From contig NZ_JADQTL010000009.1 in the NCBI RefSeq assembly GCF_017168145.1, positions 558,001 through 622,000 on the forward strand: a DNA stretch of 64,000 nt, read 5' to 3'. Positions 31,525-40,149 of the stretch are shown here, piece by piece (position 1 is the stretch's first letter; each line of letters opens with the position of its first letter). This DNA comes from Anaerovorax sp. IOR16 (GTDB lineage Bacteria > Bacillota > Clostridia > Peptostreptococcales > Anaerovoracaceae). The notes under the pieces are model-generated. The model was not told the DNA's origin and made no database searches. It saw only the letters and a list, made by a program, of their open reading frames with translations. Made by a program: the position numbers and the translations under genes.

Positions 31525-32958
31525 ATGAGTCAATTATATAGCATGACCCCAAAGCAAATTGTACAAGAGTTAGATAAATACATTATTGGACAGGATCAGG
31601 CAAAGAAATCCGTAGCATTGGCATTACGTAACCGTTATCGTAGAAGCTTGCTTCCCGATGAGATGCGTGAAGAAGTTACGCCAAAAAATATTTTAATGAT
31701 GGGGCCTACCGGTGTAGGAAAGACGGAAATCGCAAGAAGACTTTCTAAACTGATGGATGCACCTTTTGTTAAAGTGGAAGCAACAAAGTTTACAGAAGTA
31801 GGCTATGTTGGACGTGATGTGGATTCTATGGTAAGAGATTTAATGGAAGCTTCTATTAGAATTACAAAACAAAAACGTTTACAGGAAAAATATTCGATTG
31901 CGGATGAAATGGCAGAAGAGAAGATTATTGAAGCAATTATACCTGGAAAAAAGAAACCATCTTCAGCACCAGGAGGCGTTCGAGGACCGTTTGATTTCAT
32001 CATGGGAGGATTTCAACAGACAACACCAAGTCAACCCAGTCTTTCTGTACAAGATAGCAAGGATCAGGAAATTGGTGATGTAGAGCTTGCGAGAGAGCAG
32101 GTGAGGCAGCAGCTTCGACAGGGGCTTTTAGAAGAACAATTCATTGAAATTGAAGTGACGGAATCTCAGAAGGGTATGAATCAATTAGATTTGGGCAATG
32201 AGGGTGCAAGTATCTCCATTGGCAATATCTTTGGTGATATGATGCCCAAAAAGAAAAAGAAAAAGAACGTTCGTGTAAAAGATGCAAGAAAAATATTAAG
32301 AGAGCAAGAAGCACAAAATTTAATTGATATGGATCAAGTAACATCGGAAGCTTTAGAAAATGCAGAGCAAAACGGGATTATTTTTATTGATGAAATTGAT
32401 AAAATTGCTTCCGGTTCCGGTTATAAATCTGGAGCAGATGTTTCAAGAGAAGGTGTTCAGAGAGACATACTTCCTATCGTAGAAGGTAGTGTCGTAAATA
32501 CAAAATACGGGCCTTTAAAAACAGATCATATTTTATTTATTGGTGCAGGTGCATTCCACATTGCAAAGCCAACGGATTTAATACCGGAATTGCAAGGTAG
32601 ATTTCCAATTCGTGTGGAATTAGAGAATTTAACAAAAGAAGCATTTGTACAAATTTTAACGGTACCGGAAAATGCCCTTTTAAAGCAGCATAAAATGCTT
32701 CTAGAGACAGAGGGTATTAAAGTAAACTTTGCCGATGACGCAGTAGAAGAAATTGCTACAATTGCATATTTAACAAATGAACAGACAGAAAACATTGGTG
32801 CAAGAAGACTTCATACCATAATGGAAAAATTATTGGAGGATATTTCATTCAATATTCCAGATATGGAAGAGGAGGAAGTTGTGATTGATGCTAAATATGT
32901 AAAGGAAAAATTTGCCGATCGAATTCATGAAGATGATATTGATCGTTATATTTTATAA
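31525..32958 (+). CDS. hslU: HslU (ClpY) ATPase of the HslUV protease
   Basis: 477 aa from ATG 31525 (AAAGGAGAG upstream); a GTG six bases earlier is a less likely start. Unfoldase partner of Hsl[39 protein letters not shown] at the N terminus, Walker [14 protein letters not shown], the HslU-specific I domain (about 110-245), Walker [12 protein letters not shown] and the C-terminal [15 protein letters not shown], whose tail docks into HslV. A clear intact copy. Confidence 0.96.
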   Translation: MSQLYSMTPKQIVQELDKYIIGQDQAKKSVALALRNRYRRSLLPDEMREEVTPKNILMMGPTGVGKTEIARRLSKLMDAPFVKVEATKFTEVGYVGRDVDSMVRDLMEASIRITKQKRLQEKYSIADEMAEEKIIEAIIPGKKKPSSAPGGVRGPFDFIMGGFQQTTPSQPSLSVQDSKDQEIGDVELAREQVRQQLRQGLLEEQFIEIEVTESQKGMNQLDLGNEGASISIGNIFGDMMPKKKKKKNVRVKDARKILREQEAQNLIDMDQVTSEALENAEQNGIIFIDEIDKIASGSGYKSGADVSREGVQRDILPIVEGSVVNTKYGPLKTDHILFIGAGAFHIAKPTDLIPELQGRFPIRVELENLTKEAFVQILTVPENALLKQHKMLLETEGIKVNFADDAVEEIATIAYLTNEQTENIGARRLHTIMEKLLEDISFNIPDMEEEEVVIDAKYVKEKFADRIHEDDIDRYIL

Positions 32959-33006
32959 AGTAAAGTGAATAAAAGATAGAATTTTTCGAATAATATAAAA
33001 AAACGT

Positions 33007-33035
33007 TTTACTTTATAAAAATTTCCCGTTATAAT
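33007..33035 (+). promoter_or_regulatory. codY promoter
   Basis: TTTACT (33007-33012), 17-base spacer, TATAAT (33030-33035), 78 bases upstream of the codY ATG. The gap 32959-33113 thus separates codY from the hslVU unit. Confidence 0.65.
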
Positions 33036-33113
33036 GTTTTCAACCCTATAAAAAAATAAGGATAAAAGTAAGTAAAAGACCCAAGAAAAAACGTACTAGA
33101 ATGGAGGATAAAT

Positions 33114-33893
33114 ATGGGAAAAACTTTGTTGGAAAAAATAAGAAAATTAAATTGGATGTTACAGGAAAGTGTAGAGGGTGCATTTTCATTTAATGAATTG
33201 TGTGAGATATTAAGTGATCTTTTAGATGGAAATGTATACGTTGCCAGTCGTAAAGGAAAGGTAATCGGTGTACACTATAAGGATCGTATTGATAGTTCTA
33301 CGATTAAGGATGCGATTACAGGTAGTGAAACATTTCCGATTGAATACAATGAAGCCTTACTCGCAATACATGAAACACAGTGTAATTTAAAAGATGAGGA
33401 AGTTTTAGAAATCTTTAAATATGACTATGATACAGCAGATAAGCTTCATACAATCATTCCTATTTTTGGTGGTAAGCAAAGACAGGGCACTTTAATCGTA
33501 GCGAGATATGAGCCTGAATTTGGTGATGAAGATATCATTCTGGGAGAATATGGTGCAACGGTTGTTGGTCTGGAAATTCAAAGAAGAAAAGCCATTGAAG
33601 CAGAGGAAGAAGAAAGAAAGAGAAATGTGGTTCGTATGGCCATTGGTACTTTATCTTATTCTGAAGCAGAAGCAGTTCGACAAATTTTTAAGGAGCTACA
33701 GGGTAATGAAGGGCTTTTGGTTGCAAGTAAGATTGCCGACCGTTCCGGTATCACTCGCTCTGTAATTGTTAATGCATTGCGAAAATTAGAGAGTGCTGGT
33801 GTTATCGAATCCAGATCTTTGGGTATGAAGGGAACACACATTAAAATTATTAATAGTAAGTTTAAAGAAGAACTTGCTGCTATGGACAATTAA
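33114..33893 (+). CDS. codY: GTP-sensing global transcriptional regulator CodY
   Basis: 259 aa. N-terminal GAF-type branched-chain amino-acid sensing domain (about 1-155) and a C-terminal winged helix with the strongly conserved recognition helix ASKIADRSGITRSVIVNALRKLESAGVIESRSLGMKGTHIKI (about 203-245). In Gram-positive bacteria CodY represses stationary-phase, nutrient-uptake and virulence genes when GTP and branched-chain amino acids are high. Position right after hslVU matches Bacillus and Clostridia. Intact. Confidence 0.97.
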   Translation: MGKTLLEKIRKLNWMLQESVEGAFSFNELCEILSDLLDGNVYVASRKGKVIGVHYKDRIDSSTIKDAITGSETFPIEYNEALLAIHETQCNLKDEEVLEIFKYDYDTADKLHTIIPIFGGKQRQGTLIVARYEPEFGDEDIILGEYGATVVGLEIQRRKAIEAEEEERKRNVVRMAIGTLSYSEAEAVRQIFKELQGNEGLLVASKIADRSGITRSVIVNALRKLESAGVIESRSLGMKGTHIKIINSKFKEELAAMDN

Positions 33894-33910
33894 TCGAGAG
33901 AAATAGTGAC

Positions 33911-33958
33911 AAAAAACCCCTAATCTGCATATTCTGATATGTGATTGGGGGTTTTTTT
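33911..33958 (+). terminator. codY terminator overlapping the yunB start
   Basis: AAAAAACCCCTAATC pairs with GATTGGGGGTTTTTTT around a 17-base loop, and the T-run 33952-33958 ends directly at the yunB ATG 33959. The GGGGG of the descending arm (33947-33951) is also the only candidate ribosome binding site of yunB. Confidence 0.8.
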
Positions 33959-34630
33959 ATGAACGACCATAGAAGGAAAAAGCAAAATAAGCAGGGTGGC
34001 ACAAGAGGATTTTTGTGTTTGATTCTGTTTTTTTTGTTCTTTATATATAGTACATTTTTCTTTTTAAGAGTTGTAAAACCAGCCATTACATCTGTTTCGG
34101 AGATGAGAGTAAAAGCCATTGTGACTCAGACAATCAATCAAGCGATAAGGGAAAAATTTATTGAAGATATCAATGCAGGGCAATTGCTTGAAATAAAATT
34201 TGATAAAGATGGAAAAATAACTTTGGTGCAAGCAGATACTGTAGCTATGAATCGCTTGGCCACAGACATGACGGTTCGTATTCAGAAAAAATTAATGACT
34301 TTAAGCAATACAAAGATTCAGTTGCCGATTGGGAGTTTGATGGGAAGCCAAATTCTCTCTCAAACGGGGCCTAAATTCAATTTGTCGATTCTTCCTATGG
34401 CTACGACTGAAGTGAACTTTAAAACGGAATTTGAAAGCACTGGCATCAATCAGACACGTCATAGGGTTTATTTAGAAGTAAACAGCAGCGCGAAAGTACT
34501 TGTACCATTTTCCAGCAATAAGATGAAATTAAAAAATACAGTTTTGGTTGCGGAAACCATTATTGTAGGAGATGTACCGCAGAGTTACATATTTGTACCG
34601 GAAAAGAGTATCCTAGATGCTGTCAATTAG
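33959..34630 (+). CDS. yunB: Sporulation protein YunB
   Basis: 223 aa. Family features: short basic N terminus, one membrane segment (about 18-38), SEMRVKAIVTQTINQAI, IKFDKDGKITLVQADTVAMNRLATDMTVRIQKKL, LPIGSLMGSQILSQTGPKFNLSILPMATTEVNFKTEFESTGINQTRHRVYLEV. YunB is produced in the mother cell and required for full spore formation; its presence indicates an endospore former. ATG 33959 sits at the very end of the preceding terminator; an upstream in-frame GTG at 33941 is possible but lies inside the hairpin. Confidence 0.88.
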   Translation: MNDHRRKKQNKQGGTRGFLCLILFFLFFIYSTFFFLRVVKPAITSVSEMRVKAIVTQTINQAIREKFIEDINAGQLLEIKFDKDGKITLVQADTVAMNRLATDMTVRIQKKLMTLSNTKIQLPIGSLMGSQILSQTGPKFNLSILPMATTEVNFKTEFESTGINQTRHRVYLEVNSSAKVLVPFSSNKMKLKNTVLVAETIIVGDVPQSYIFVPEKSILDAVN

Positions 34631-34636
34631 TTTTCT

Positions 34637-34664
34637 TTGCATTTTAAGATTGCTATGATATACT
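34637..34664 (+). promoter_or_regulatory. Promoter for hflX-yigZ
   Basis: TTGCAT (34637-34642), 16-base spacer, TATACT (34659-34664), just after the yunB stop and 23 bases before the hflX start. Confidence 0.6.
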
Positions 34665-34687
34665 ACACTTGTAATTTAGGAGGAAGC

Positions 34688-35971
34688 ATGATTCGATTTA
34701 ACGAAAAAAATGAAATAATTCAAGAAGAAGCGTATAGAGGAATATTGGTAGGGGTTCAATTGAATCGAGATATTTCCTATTACATGAAAGAACTTTGGGG
34801 ACTTTCTGAAGCGGCTGGTATTGAAGTCATCGGGGAAATGGTACAGAATTTAGAAAGGCCGAATACCGCAACCTACATTGGAAAAGGTAAAGTGGAAGAA
34901 TTAATTGAAATGTGCGAAAATATGCAGGCGGATGTTGTTGTGTTTAACGATGAACTTTCTGGAGTGCAGCTTCGTAACTTAGAAGAACAGCTCGGAGTTC
35001 GCGTTATTGATCGCACAATTTTGATTTTAGATATATTTGCGGCTAGGGCAACTTCTAGAGAAGGAAAGCTTCAAGTTGAGCTAGCACAGCTTCAATATCG
35101 TCTGCCTCGTTTAACCGGATTTGGTAAGTCTCTATCTCGTCTAGGCGGCGGAATCGGCACAAGGGGACCTGGAGAAAAGAAATTAGAAACAGATCGTCGT
35201 CACATTAATAAACGTATGGATGACGTTAAGCGTGAAATTCAGGAAGTAAAAAACAATCGAAATACCCAACGTGCAAAGCGCGAGCGTTCAAACATTCCTG
35301 TGGTGGCCTTAGTAGGATATACCAATTCAGGAAAGTCTGCTTTGATGAACCGTTTACTTTCGCAAAGTGAAAAAGAGGACAAGACTGTTTTTGAAAAAAA
35401 TATGCTTTTTGCAACTCTAGATACTTCACAGCGCAGTATAAAATTGGATTCTAATTTGGAGTTTATACTGATTGATACGGTTGGATTTGTAAGTAAATTA
35501 CCTCATACTTTAGTCAATGCGTTTAAGGCAACATTGGAAGAGGTTAATTATGCTGATTTGTTGCTGCATATAGTGGATAGCAGCTATGAAGCCAGTGATT
35601 TTCACGTTGATGTAACCAACCATGTCTTAAAAGAAATCGGTGCAGGAAATAAAGATAAACTTCTAGTATATAATAAGATTGATTTAATTGAAGAACGCTC
35701 GAAGTTACCACTTGTTGGAGAACAGGTAGTCTATATTTCAGCAAAAACTGGAGAAGGATTCGAAGAATTAATTCAACAGATAAAGCTTCGGATTTTTTCG
35801 GATAGACAACTTGTAAAGTTACAAATCCCTTATGACAGAGGGGATATTTCTTCATATTTATGTCAAAAAAATAAGCCGATAAAAATGGAATATCGAGAAA
35901 ATGGCACTTATTTTGAAGTGGAATTGTCTTTTGAAGATCAAAATCGTCTACGCGATTACTATATGGAATAG
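34688..35971 (+). CDS. hflX: Ribosome-associated GTPase HflX
   Basis: 427 aa from ATG 34688 with TAGGAGGAA upstream; the longer frame back to 34637 overlaps the promoter. N-terminal HflX domain (ATYIGKGKVEELIEMCENMQADVVVFNDELSGVQLRNLEEQLGVRVIDRTILILDIFA), linker with RGPGEKKLETDRR, then the G domain: GYTNSGKSALMNRL, DTVGFVSKLPH, NKID. HflX splits stalled or hibernating ribosomes and confers some heat and antibiotic tolerance. Confidence 0.95.
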   Translation: MIRFNEKNEIIQEEAYRGILVGVQLNRDISYYMKELWGLSEAAGIEVIGEMVQNLERPNTATYIGKGKVEELIEMCENMQADVVVFNDELSGVQLRNLEEQLGVRVIDRTILILDIFAARATSREGKLQVELAQLQYRLPRLTGFGKSLSRLGGGIGTRGPGEKKLETDRRHINKRMDDVKREIQEVKNNRNTQRAKRERSNIPVVALVGYTNSGKSALMNRLLSQSEKEDKTVFEKNMLFATLDTSQRSIKLDSNLEFILIDTVGFVSKLPHTLVNAFKATLEEVNYADLLLHIVDSSYEASDFHVDVTNHVLKEIGAGNKDKLLVYNKIDLIEERSKLPLVGEQVVYISAKTGEGFEELIQQIKLRIFSDRQLVKLQIPYDRGDISSYLCQKNKPIKMEYRENGTYFEVELSFEDQNRLRDYYME

Positions 35972-35979
35972 GAGACGTT

Positions 35980-36609
35980 ATGATTCGATATAAAACAATA
36001 ATGGAAGAAGCAACCGCAGAACAAATCATTGAAAAATCGAGATTTATTGCACATGTTAAACCGGTAGAATCCAGAGAAGAAGCCGAAGCTTTTTTTGCAC
36101 AAATCAGAGCAAAACACCGAAATGCAACGCATAATGTACCTGCTTTTGTCATTGGTGAAAAATTGGAATTACAATGGGCAAGTGATGATGGGGAGCCGCA
36201 GGGCACTTCAGGAGCACCTATGGTACAAATGCTTGTAAAGGAAAACATAACTAATGTGGCAGTCATTGTAACACGATATTTTGGCGGAATAAAATTGGGG
36301 ACAGGCGGGTTGGTGCGTGCTTATACAAGCAGTGCGAAGCTTGGCTTAGAAGCAGCTGGAATTTGTGATGTACAAGAACAAACATTGTTAAAGGTTAGAG
36401 TTGATTATACTTATTATGATAAACTACAAAATTTATCTGCATCAGAAGGCTTTTTTCTTCAGGATGCAATTTATACAGATACAGTCACTGTAAGTTTAGG
36501 TATCGAACCTTCCTATACCGACGAGATAAAAAAGCTGTTGTCGAATTTGACTGGCGGAAGTGGTCAAGTATTGGAAGAAACGTTGCAATTAGTAAAGGTT
36601 CGCCCGTAA
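35980..36609 (+). CDS. yigZ: YigZ/IMPACT family protein
   Basis: 209 aa. UPF0029 N-terminal domain with KSRFIAHVKPV, ASDDGEPQGTSGAPM and VIVTRYFGGIKLGTGGLVRAY (about 88-110), plus the C-terminal DUF1949 domain (about 140-209). The family is linked to translation control (IMPACT) but its bacterial role is unclear. Eight bases after hflX, so co-transcribed. Confidence 0.93.
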   Translation: MIRYKTIMEEATAEQIIEKSRFIAHVKPVESREEAEAFFAQIRAKHRNATHNVPAFVIGEKLELQWASDDGEPQGTSGAPMVQMLVKENITNVAVIVTRYFGGIKLGTGGLVRAYTSSAKLGLEAAGICDVQEQTLLKVRVDYTYYDKLQNLSASEGFFLQDAIYTDTVTVSLGIEPSYTDEIKKLLSNLTGGSGQVLEETLQLVKVRP

Positions 36610-36688
36610 AAAGACACCAGCTATAGTGGTTAAAAACAGATAGAAAGACTAAATGTGCGAAAAAATCCTAAAAAATAGAAATTATACG

Positions 36689-36717
36689 TTGACAAGGGTA
36701 GGTGCTTGTGCTAAGAT
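36689..36717 (+). promoter_or_regulatory. Promoter of the first tRNA gene
   Basis: TTGACA (36689-36694), 17-base spacer, TAAGAT (36712-36717), 31 bases before tRNA-Asn. Confidence 0.75.
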
Positions 36718-36748
36718 AAATATCGGCTCACAAAGAAGCAATAAATTT

Positions 36749-36823
36749 TCCAAGGTAGCTCAATGGTGGAGCACTCGGCTGTTAACCGATAGGCTGTGGG
36801 TTCGAGCCCCACCCTTGGAGCCA
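36749..36823 (+). tRNA. tRNA-Asn (GTT)
   Basis: Acceptor TCCAAGG pairs with CCTTGGA; anticodon loop CTGTTAA; TTCGAGC T loop; encoded CCA. Confidence 0.95.
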
Positions 36824-36884
36824 ATTTTGAAAAGTTGACGAAGGGACTTCGAAAAACAAACTTTTTAAAAAAAGAAAAAAGTAC

Positions 36885-36913
36885 TTGACTTCGATGAACA
36901 AGCTGTGTATAAT
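36885..36913 (+). promoter_or_regulatory. Strong promoter of the main tRNA operon
   Basis: TTGACT (36885-36890), 17-base spacer, consensus TATAAT (36908-36913), 39 bases before tRNA-Val. The next 15 tRNAs have no obvious internal promoters or terminators, so one transcript is likely. Confidence 0.85.
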
Positions 36914-36952
36914 AAGTAAATGTGTCAGATAGTTAAAAATGAGAATTGCCGG

Positions 36953-37028
36953 GGGCGCTTAGCTCAGCTGGGAGAGCATCTGCCTTACAAGCAGAGGGTC
37001 ATAGGTTCGAGCCCTATAGCGCCCACCA
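36953..37028 (+). tRNA. tRNA-Val (TAC)
   Basis: Acceptor GGGCGCT/AGCGCCC; anticodon loop CTTACAA; encoded CCA. Confidence 0.95.
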
Positions 37029-37032
37029 AATT

Positions 37033-37109
37033 GGCCTGGTAGTTCAGTTGGTTAGAATGCCAGCCTGTCACGCTGGAGGTCGTCGGTTCGAGCCCGATCC
37101 AGGTCGCCA
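37033..37109 (+). tRNA. tRNA-Asp (GTC)
   Basis: Acceptor GGCCTGG/CCAGGTC with one G-T pair; anticodon loop CTGTCAC; encoded CCA. Confidence 0.95.
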
Positions 37110-37126
37110 TTTTTAACTACACATAT

Positions 37127-37201
37127 GCTGGCGTGGCTCAACGGTAGAGCAGCTGATTTGTAATCAGCAGGTTGGGAGTTCGATTCTCTTCGCCAGCTCC
37201 A
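37127..37201 (+). tRNA. tRNA-Thr (TGT)
   Basis: Acceptor GCTGGCG/CGCCAGC; anticodon loop TTTGTAA; encoded CCA. Confidence 0.95.
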
Positions 37202-37219
37202 TTTAAATAAATACATTTT

Positions 37220-37304
37220 GGAGGGATTCCCGAGAGGCCAAAGGGGGCGGACTGTAAATCCGTTAGCTGAGCTTTCGATGGTTCGAATCCATCTCCCTCC
37301 ACCA
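37220..37304 (+). tRNA. tRNA-Tyr (GTA)
   Basis: Acceptor GGAGGGA/TCCCTCC; anticodon GTA; long variable arm as expected for bacterial tRNA-Tyr; encoded CCA. Confidence 0.95.
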
Positions 37305-37309
37305 AGTAT

Positions 37310-37384
37310 GCGGAAGTGGCTCAGGGGTAGAGCATCGCCTTGCCAAGGCGAGGGTCGCGAGTTCGAATCTCGTCTTCCGCTCCA
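37310..37384 (+). tRNA. tRNA-Gly (GCC)
   Basis: Acceptor GCGGAAG/CTTCCGC; anticodon loop TTGCCAA; encoded CCA. Confidence 0.95.
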
Positions 37385-37389
37385 ACTAT

Positions 37390-37463
37390 GCGGATGTAGT
37401 TCAATGGTAGAACTTCAGCCTTCCAAGCTGATAGTGTGAGTTCGATTCTCATCATCCGCTCCA
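37390..37463 (+). tRNA. tRNA-Gly (TCC)
   Basis: Acceptor GCGGATG/CATCCGC; anticodon loop CTTCCAA; encoded CCA. Second glycine isoacceptor next to Gly-GCC. Confidence 0.95.
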
Positions 37464-37487
37464 ATTTCGCGTAAGAAATTCTTACGT

Positions 37488-37564
37488 GGGCTCATAGCTC
37501 AGCTGGATAGAGCAACGGCCTTCTAAGCCGTGTGTCTGGGGTTCGAATCCCTATGGGCTCACCA
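37488..37564 (+). tRNA. tRNA-Arg (TCT)
   Basis: Acceptor GGGCTCA pairs with TGGGCTC using two G-T pairs; anticodon loop CTTCTAA; encoded CCA. Confidence 0.93.
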
Positions 37565-37579
37565 ATTTTTTCTAGAGAA

Positions 37580-37655
37580 TGGGGTATAGCCAAGCCGGTA
37601 AGGCAACGGACTTTGACTCCGTCATTCGTAGGTTCGAGTCCTGCTACCCCAGCCA
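37580..37655 (+). tRNA. tRNA-Gln (TTG)
   Basis: Acceptor TGGGGTA/TACCCCA; anticodon loop CTTTGAC; encoded CCA. Confidence 0.95.
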
Positions 37656-37658
37656 TAT

Positions 37659-37734
37659 GACCCATTAGCTCAGTTGGCAGAGCACTTGACTTTTAATCAA
37701 GGTGTCCCGCGTTCGAATCGCGGATGGGTCACCA
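37659..37734 (+). tRNA. tRNA-Lys (TTT)
   Basis: Acceptor GACCCAT/ATGGGTC; anticodon loop CTTTTAA; encoded CCA. Confidence 0.95.
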
Positions 37735-37762
37735 ATTTAAAAAAGGACGCAGAACTCAGTTT

Positions 37763-37854
<92 letters not shown>

Positions 37855-37881
37855 AAGCTCATTTGATTTCCAGTGAATGAT

Positions 37882-37973
37882 GGAGAAGTACTCAAGTAGG
37901 CTGAAGAGGACGGTTTGCTAAACCGTTAGACCGGGCAACTGGTGCATGGGTTCGAATCCCATCTTCTCCGCCA
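37882..37973 (+). tRNA. tRNA-Ser (GCT)
   Basis: Acceptor GGAGAAG/CTTCTCC; anticodon loop TTGCTAA; long variable arm; encoded CCA. Confidence 0.95.
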
Positions 37974-37995
37974 CATTTTAAGTGTGTAGGATTAT

Positions 37996-38071
37996 AGGGG
38001 CATAGCTCAGTTGGTAGAGCAGTGGTCTCCAAAACCACGTGCCGTGGGTTCAAGTCCTACTGCCCCTGCCA
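37996..38071 (+). tRNA. tRNA-Trp (CCA)
   Basis: Acceptor AGGGGCA/TGCCCCT; anticodon loop CTCCAAA; encoded CCA. Confidence 0.95.
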
Positions 38072-38091
38072 AATAACTAAATAATACATAT

Positions 38092-38168
38092 CGGGGTGTA
38101 GCGCAGCTTGGTAGCGCAACTGGTTTGGGACCAGTGGGCCGCGGGTTCAAATCCTGCCACCCCGACCA
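38092..38168 (+). tRNA. tRNA-Pro (TGG)
   Basis: Acceptor CGGGGTG/CACCCCG; anticodon loop TTTGGGA; encoded CCA. Confidence 0.95.
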
Positions 38169-38183
38169 TTAAAAAACAGGTGA

Positions 38184-38260
38184 GGGCCATTAGCTCAGTT
38201 GGTCAGAGCATCCGGCTCATAACCGGCAGGTCCGGGGTTCAAGTCCCTGATGGCCCACCA
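38184..38260 (+). tRNA. tRNA with CAT anticodon (Met elongator or Ile2)
   Basis: Acceptor GGGCCAT/ATGGCCC; anticodon loop CTCATAA; encoded CCA. A CAT anticodon belongs either to elongator Met or to the Ile2 tRNA modified by TilS; the first acceptor pair G-C excludes the initiator type with its unpaired first base. I cannot decide between Met and Ile2. Confidence 0.9.
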
Positions 38261-38279
38261 TTCAATATTCGTAATATAC

Positions 38280-38355
38280 GCCCAGATAGCTCAGTAGGTA
38301 GAGCAGGGGACTGAAAATCCCCGTGTCCTTGGTTCAATTCCGAGTCTGGGCACCA
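38280..38355 (+). tRNA. tRNA-Phe (GAA)
   Basis: Acceptor GCCCAGA/TCTGGGC; anticodon loop CTGAAAA; encoded CCA. Last gene of the array. Confidence 0.95.
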
Positions 38356-38369
38356 TTAATCTTTTGAAA

Positions 38370-38411
38370 GTAGTCACTTGCCGACATTGCGTCCGAGGGG
38401 CTATTTTTTTT
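38370..38411 (+). terminator. Probable terminator of the tRNA operon
   Basis: An imperfect stem between TAGTCACT (about 38372) and GGGGCTA (38397-38403) is followed by eight T (38404-38411). Pairing is imperfect, so moderate confidence. Confidence 0.5.
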
Positions 38412-38431
38412 AGAAGAAAAGAGGAATGCAG

Positions 38432-39013
38432 ATGGCACAGCTTTATTATCGTTACAGCACGATGAATGCAGGAAAATCCATAGAGTTGATTAAAGTCGCG
38501 TATAATTATGAAGAACGGGGGAAACGAGTACTTGTATTAACTTCCGGTGTCGATGATCGTTATGAAGTTGGAACTGTGGCTTCTCGAATAGGAATTACGC
38601 GGGATGCTGTTATAGTAAATGATGATACGAATATTTTAAAGCTTTTTATGGAGGCGGATGGACAGCATAAAATCGATTGTGTTTTAATTGATGAATGTCA
38701 ATTTCTAAAGAAACATCATGTTCAGGAATTGGTTGAAATTGTAGACAGTTTTGATACTCCTGTATTGGCTTATGGCTTAAAAAACGATTTTAAAAATGAA
38801 CTTTTTGAAGGTTCCTATTATATGCTTGTATACGCTGATAAAATTGAAGAAATAAAGACTATTTGCTGGTGTGGACGAAAGGCAACGATGGTAGCCCGTA
38901 TCGTTGATGGGAAATTTGTTAAGACGGGGGATCAAATTGTCATTGGAGGCAATGATATGTATGTTTCTCTATGCAGAAAGCATTATAACGATGGTCGATT
39001 AAAGGACGATTGA
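38432..39013 (+). CDS. tdk: Thymidine kinase
   Basis: 193 aa, from ATG 38432 because GAGGA (38421-38425) is 6 bases upstream; the ATG at 38426 abuts the site. Type II thymidine kinase of the salvage pathway: P-loop STMNAGKS (about 9-16), Walker B LIDECQF (about 87-93), zinc-site cysteines in ICWCGRKA and LCRKHY. Intact. Ends before a strong hairpin terminator. Confidence 0.95.
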   Translation: MAQLYYRYSTMNAGKSIELIKVAYNYEERGKRVLVLTSGVDDRYEVGTVASRIGITRDAVIVNDDTNILKLFMEADGQHKIDCVLIDECQFLKKHHVQELVEIVDSFDTPVLAYGLKNDFKNELFEGSYYMLVYADKIEEIKTICWCGRKATMVARIVDGKFVKTGDQIVIGGNDMYVSLCRKHYNDGRLKDD

Positions 39014-39050
39014 AAAAAGATGATAGCAAAATAGTATTTGAATAATTATG

Positions 39051-39083
39051 AGGGAGTCGATAAGATATCGACTCTCTTTTTAT
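39051..39083 (+). terminator. Intrinsic terminator of tdk
   Basis: GGGAGTCGATA (39052-39062) pairs with TATCGACTCTC (39066-39076) around a 3-base loop, followed by TTTTTATT. It lies between convergent genes. Confidence 0.85.
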
Positions 39084-39991
39084 TCCCTACAATATTTTCC
39101 TTGAAACGATTCTCTTCGTTTGAATTCTTTTTGTACACCGTTTAAAATGGAACGTTTATTAATGCTCCAAAGGGGGGCAATTAAATCATTTGCAGGTGCG
39201 TCGCCTGTAATGCGGTGAATCGTAATATCCTGCGGGAGCTGTTCCAAAGCATCCACAACTAAATTAATGTATTCATTTTTTTCTAAGGTTTTGAATTCTA
39301 AAGGATAAAGGTCGGCAAGTCTTGTATTTTTTATTACATGTAAGAGATGCAGCTTTACTCCAAATGGATGTAATTTTCCAACATAGCTGACAGAATCAAG
39401 CATATCTTTTTTTGTTTCCCATGGCAGCCCTAGAATTAAGTGGACTACTGTTTTTATGTTTCGCTTCTTTAATTGCCTCATTGCTTCTTCGAAGTCGGTA
39501 AGCGAGTAACCGCAATTCAAACGATTTCTTGTATTATCATGCATCGTTTGAAGACCTAACTCAATCCAAAGGTAACTCTTCTTATTTAATTCATCCAACA
39601 AGTCTAAAATTTCATTTGATAGGCAATCGGGTCTTGTAGCAATGGACAACCCTATTACATTTGGATAAGCGAGTGCCTCTTCATAAAACTTACGAAGTAT
39701 ATTAACGGGTGCATAGGTATTGGTATGACTCTGAAAGTAAGCAATGTATTTTCCACTTGGCCATTTTGAAGACAAAAGTTGAATTTGCTCGGGAATGGTG
39801 CTTGCGAAATGACCGGATCCGTCATCAGAACAAAAAATACAACCTCCGATACCTTTTGAACCATCTCTGTTTGGACAAATAAAACCTGCATCTAAGCTTA
39901 ATTTAATGATGCGGCAGCCAAATTCTTTTTTTAAATAAGTAGCTATAGTATTAAAATGATTGCTACCAAATATATTTTCCAAAATAAACAC
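39080..39991 (-). CDS. Radical SAM protein, TIGR01212/YhcC family
   Basis: 303 aa. Cluster-binding motif C-x3-C-x2-C is not in plain form; the family pattern FICPNRDGSKGIGGCIFCSDDGSG (about 33-56) carries the cysteines that hold the 4Fe-4S cluster. Further family blocks are AYFQSHTNTYAP (about 84-95), GLSIATRPDC (about 114), ELGLQTMHD and VVHLILGLPWE. Substrate unknown; YhcC-like proteins are suspected RNA- or cofactor-modifying enzymes. It is the only host gene on - in the central region and is divergent from queH. Confidence 0.85.
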   Translation of the reverse strand: MFILENIFGSNHFNTIATYLKKEFGCRIIKLSLDAGFICPNRDGSKGIGGCIFCSDDGSGHFASTIPEQIQLLSSKWPSGKYIAYFQSHTNTYAPVNILRKFYEEALAYPNVIGLSIATRPDCLSNEILDLLDELNKKSYLWIELGLQTMHDNTRNRLNCGYSLTDFEEAMRQLKKRNIKTVVHLILGLPWETKKDMLDSVSYVGKLHPFGVKLHLLHVIKNTRLADLYPLEFKTLEKNEYINLVVDALEQLPQDITIHRITGDAPANDLIAPLWSINKRSILNGVQKEFKRRESFQGKYCRE

Positions 39992-40032
39992 CTCGATTTT
40001 TTAAACAGATACGCAGTTTTTTATTACAAAAT

Positions 40033-40061
40033 TTGCGCCTAGAATGACTCTATGATATAAT
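40033..40061 (+). promoter_or_regulatory. Promoter for queH-asnA
   Basis: TTGCGC (40033-40038), 17-base spacer, TATAAT (40056-40061) in the divergent gap before queH. A second TATAAT at 40069-40074 has no good -35. Confidence 0.5.
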
Positions 40062-40149
40062 AACTTGTTATAATAGTGCTATTTATTAGTGTATCCTATT
40101 CACTTTTAATTTGGAAGAGTGATATAAAAAAAAAGAAAAGAGAATCCAT

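Noticed and set aside
32980-32994. CodY-box-like sequence upstream of codY
   Set aside because: Four mismatches out of 15 to AATTTTCWGAAAATT, too weak for a call.
35544-36266. 240-codon open frame on - across hflX and the yigZ-family gene
   Set aside because: Antisense shadow of two clearly conserved genes.
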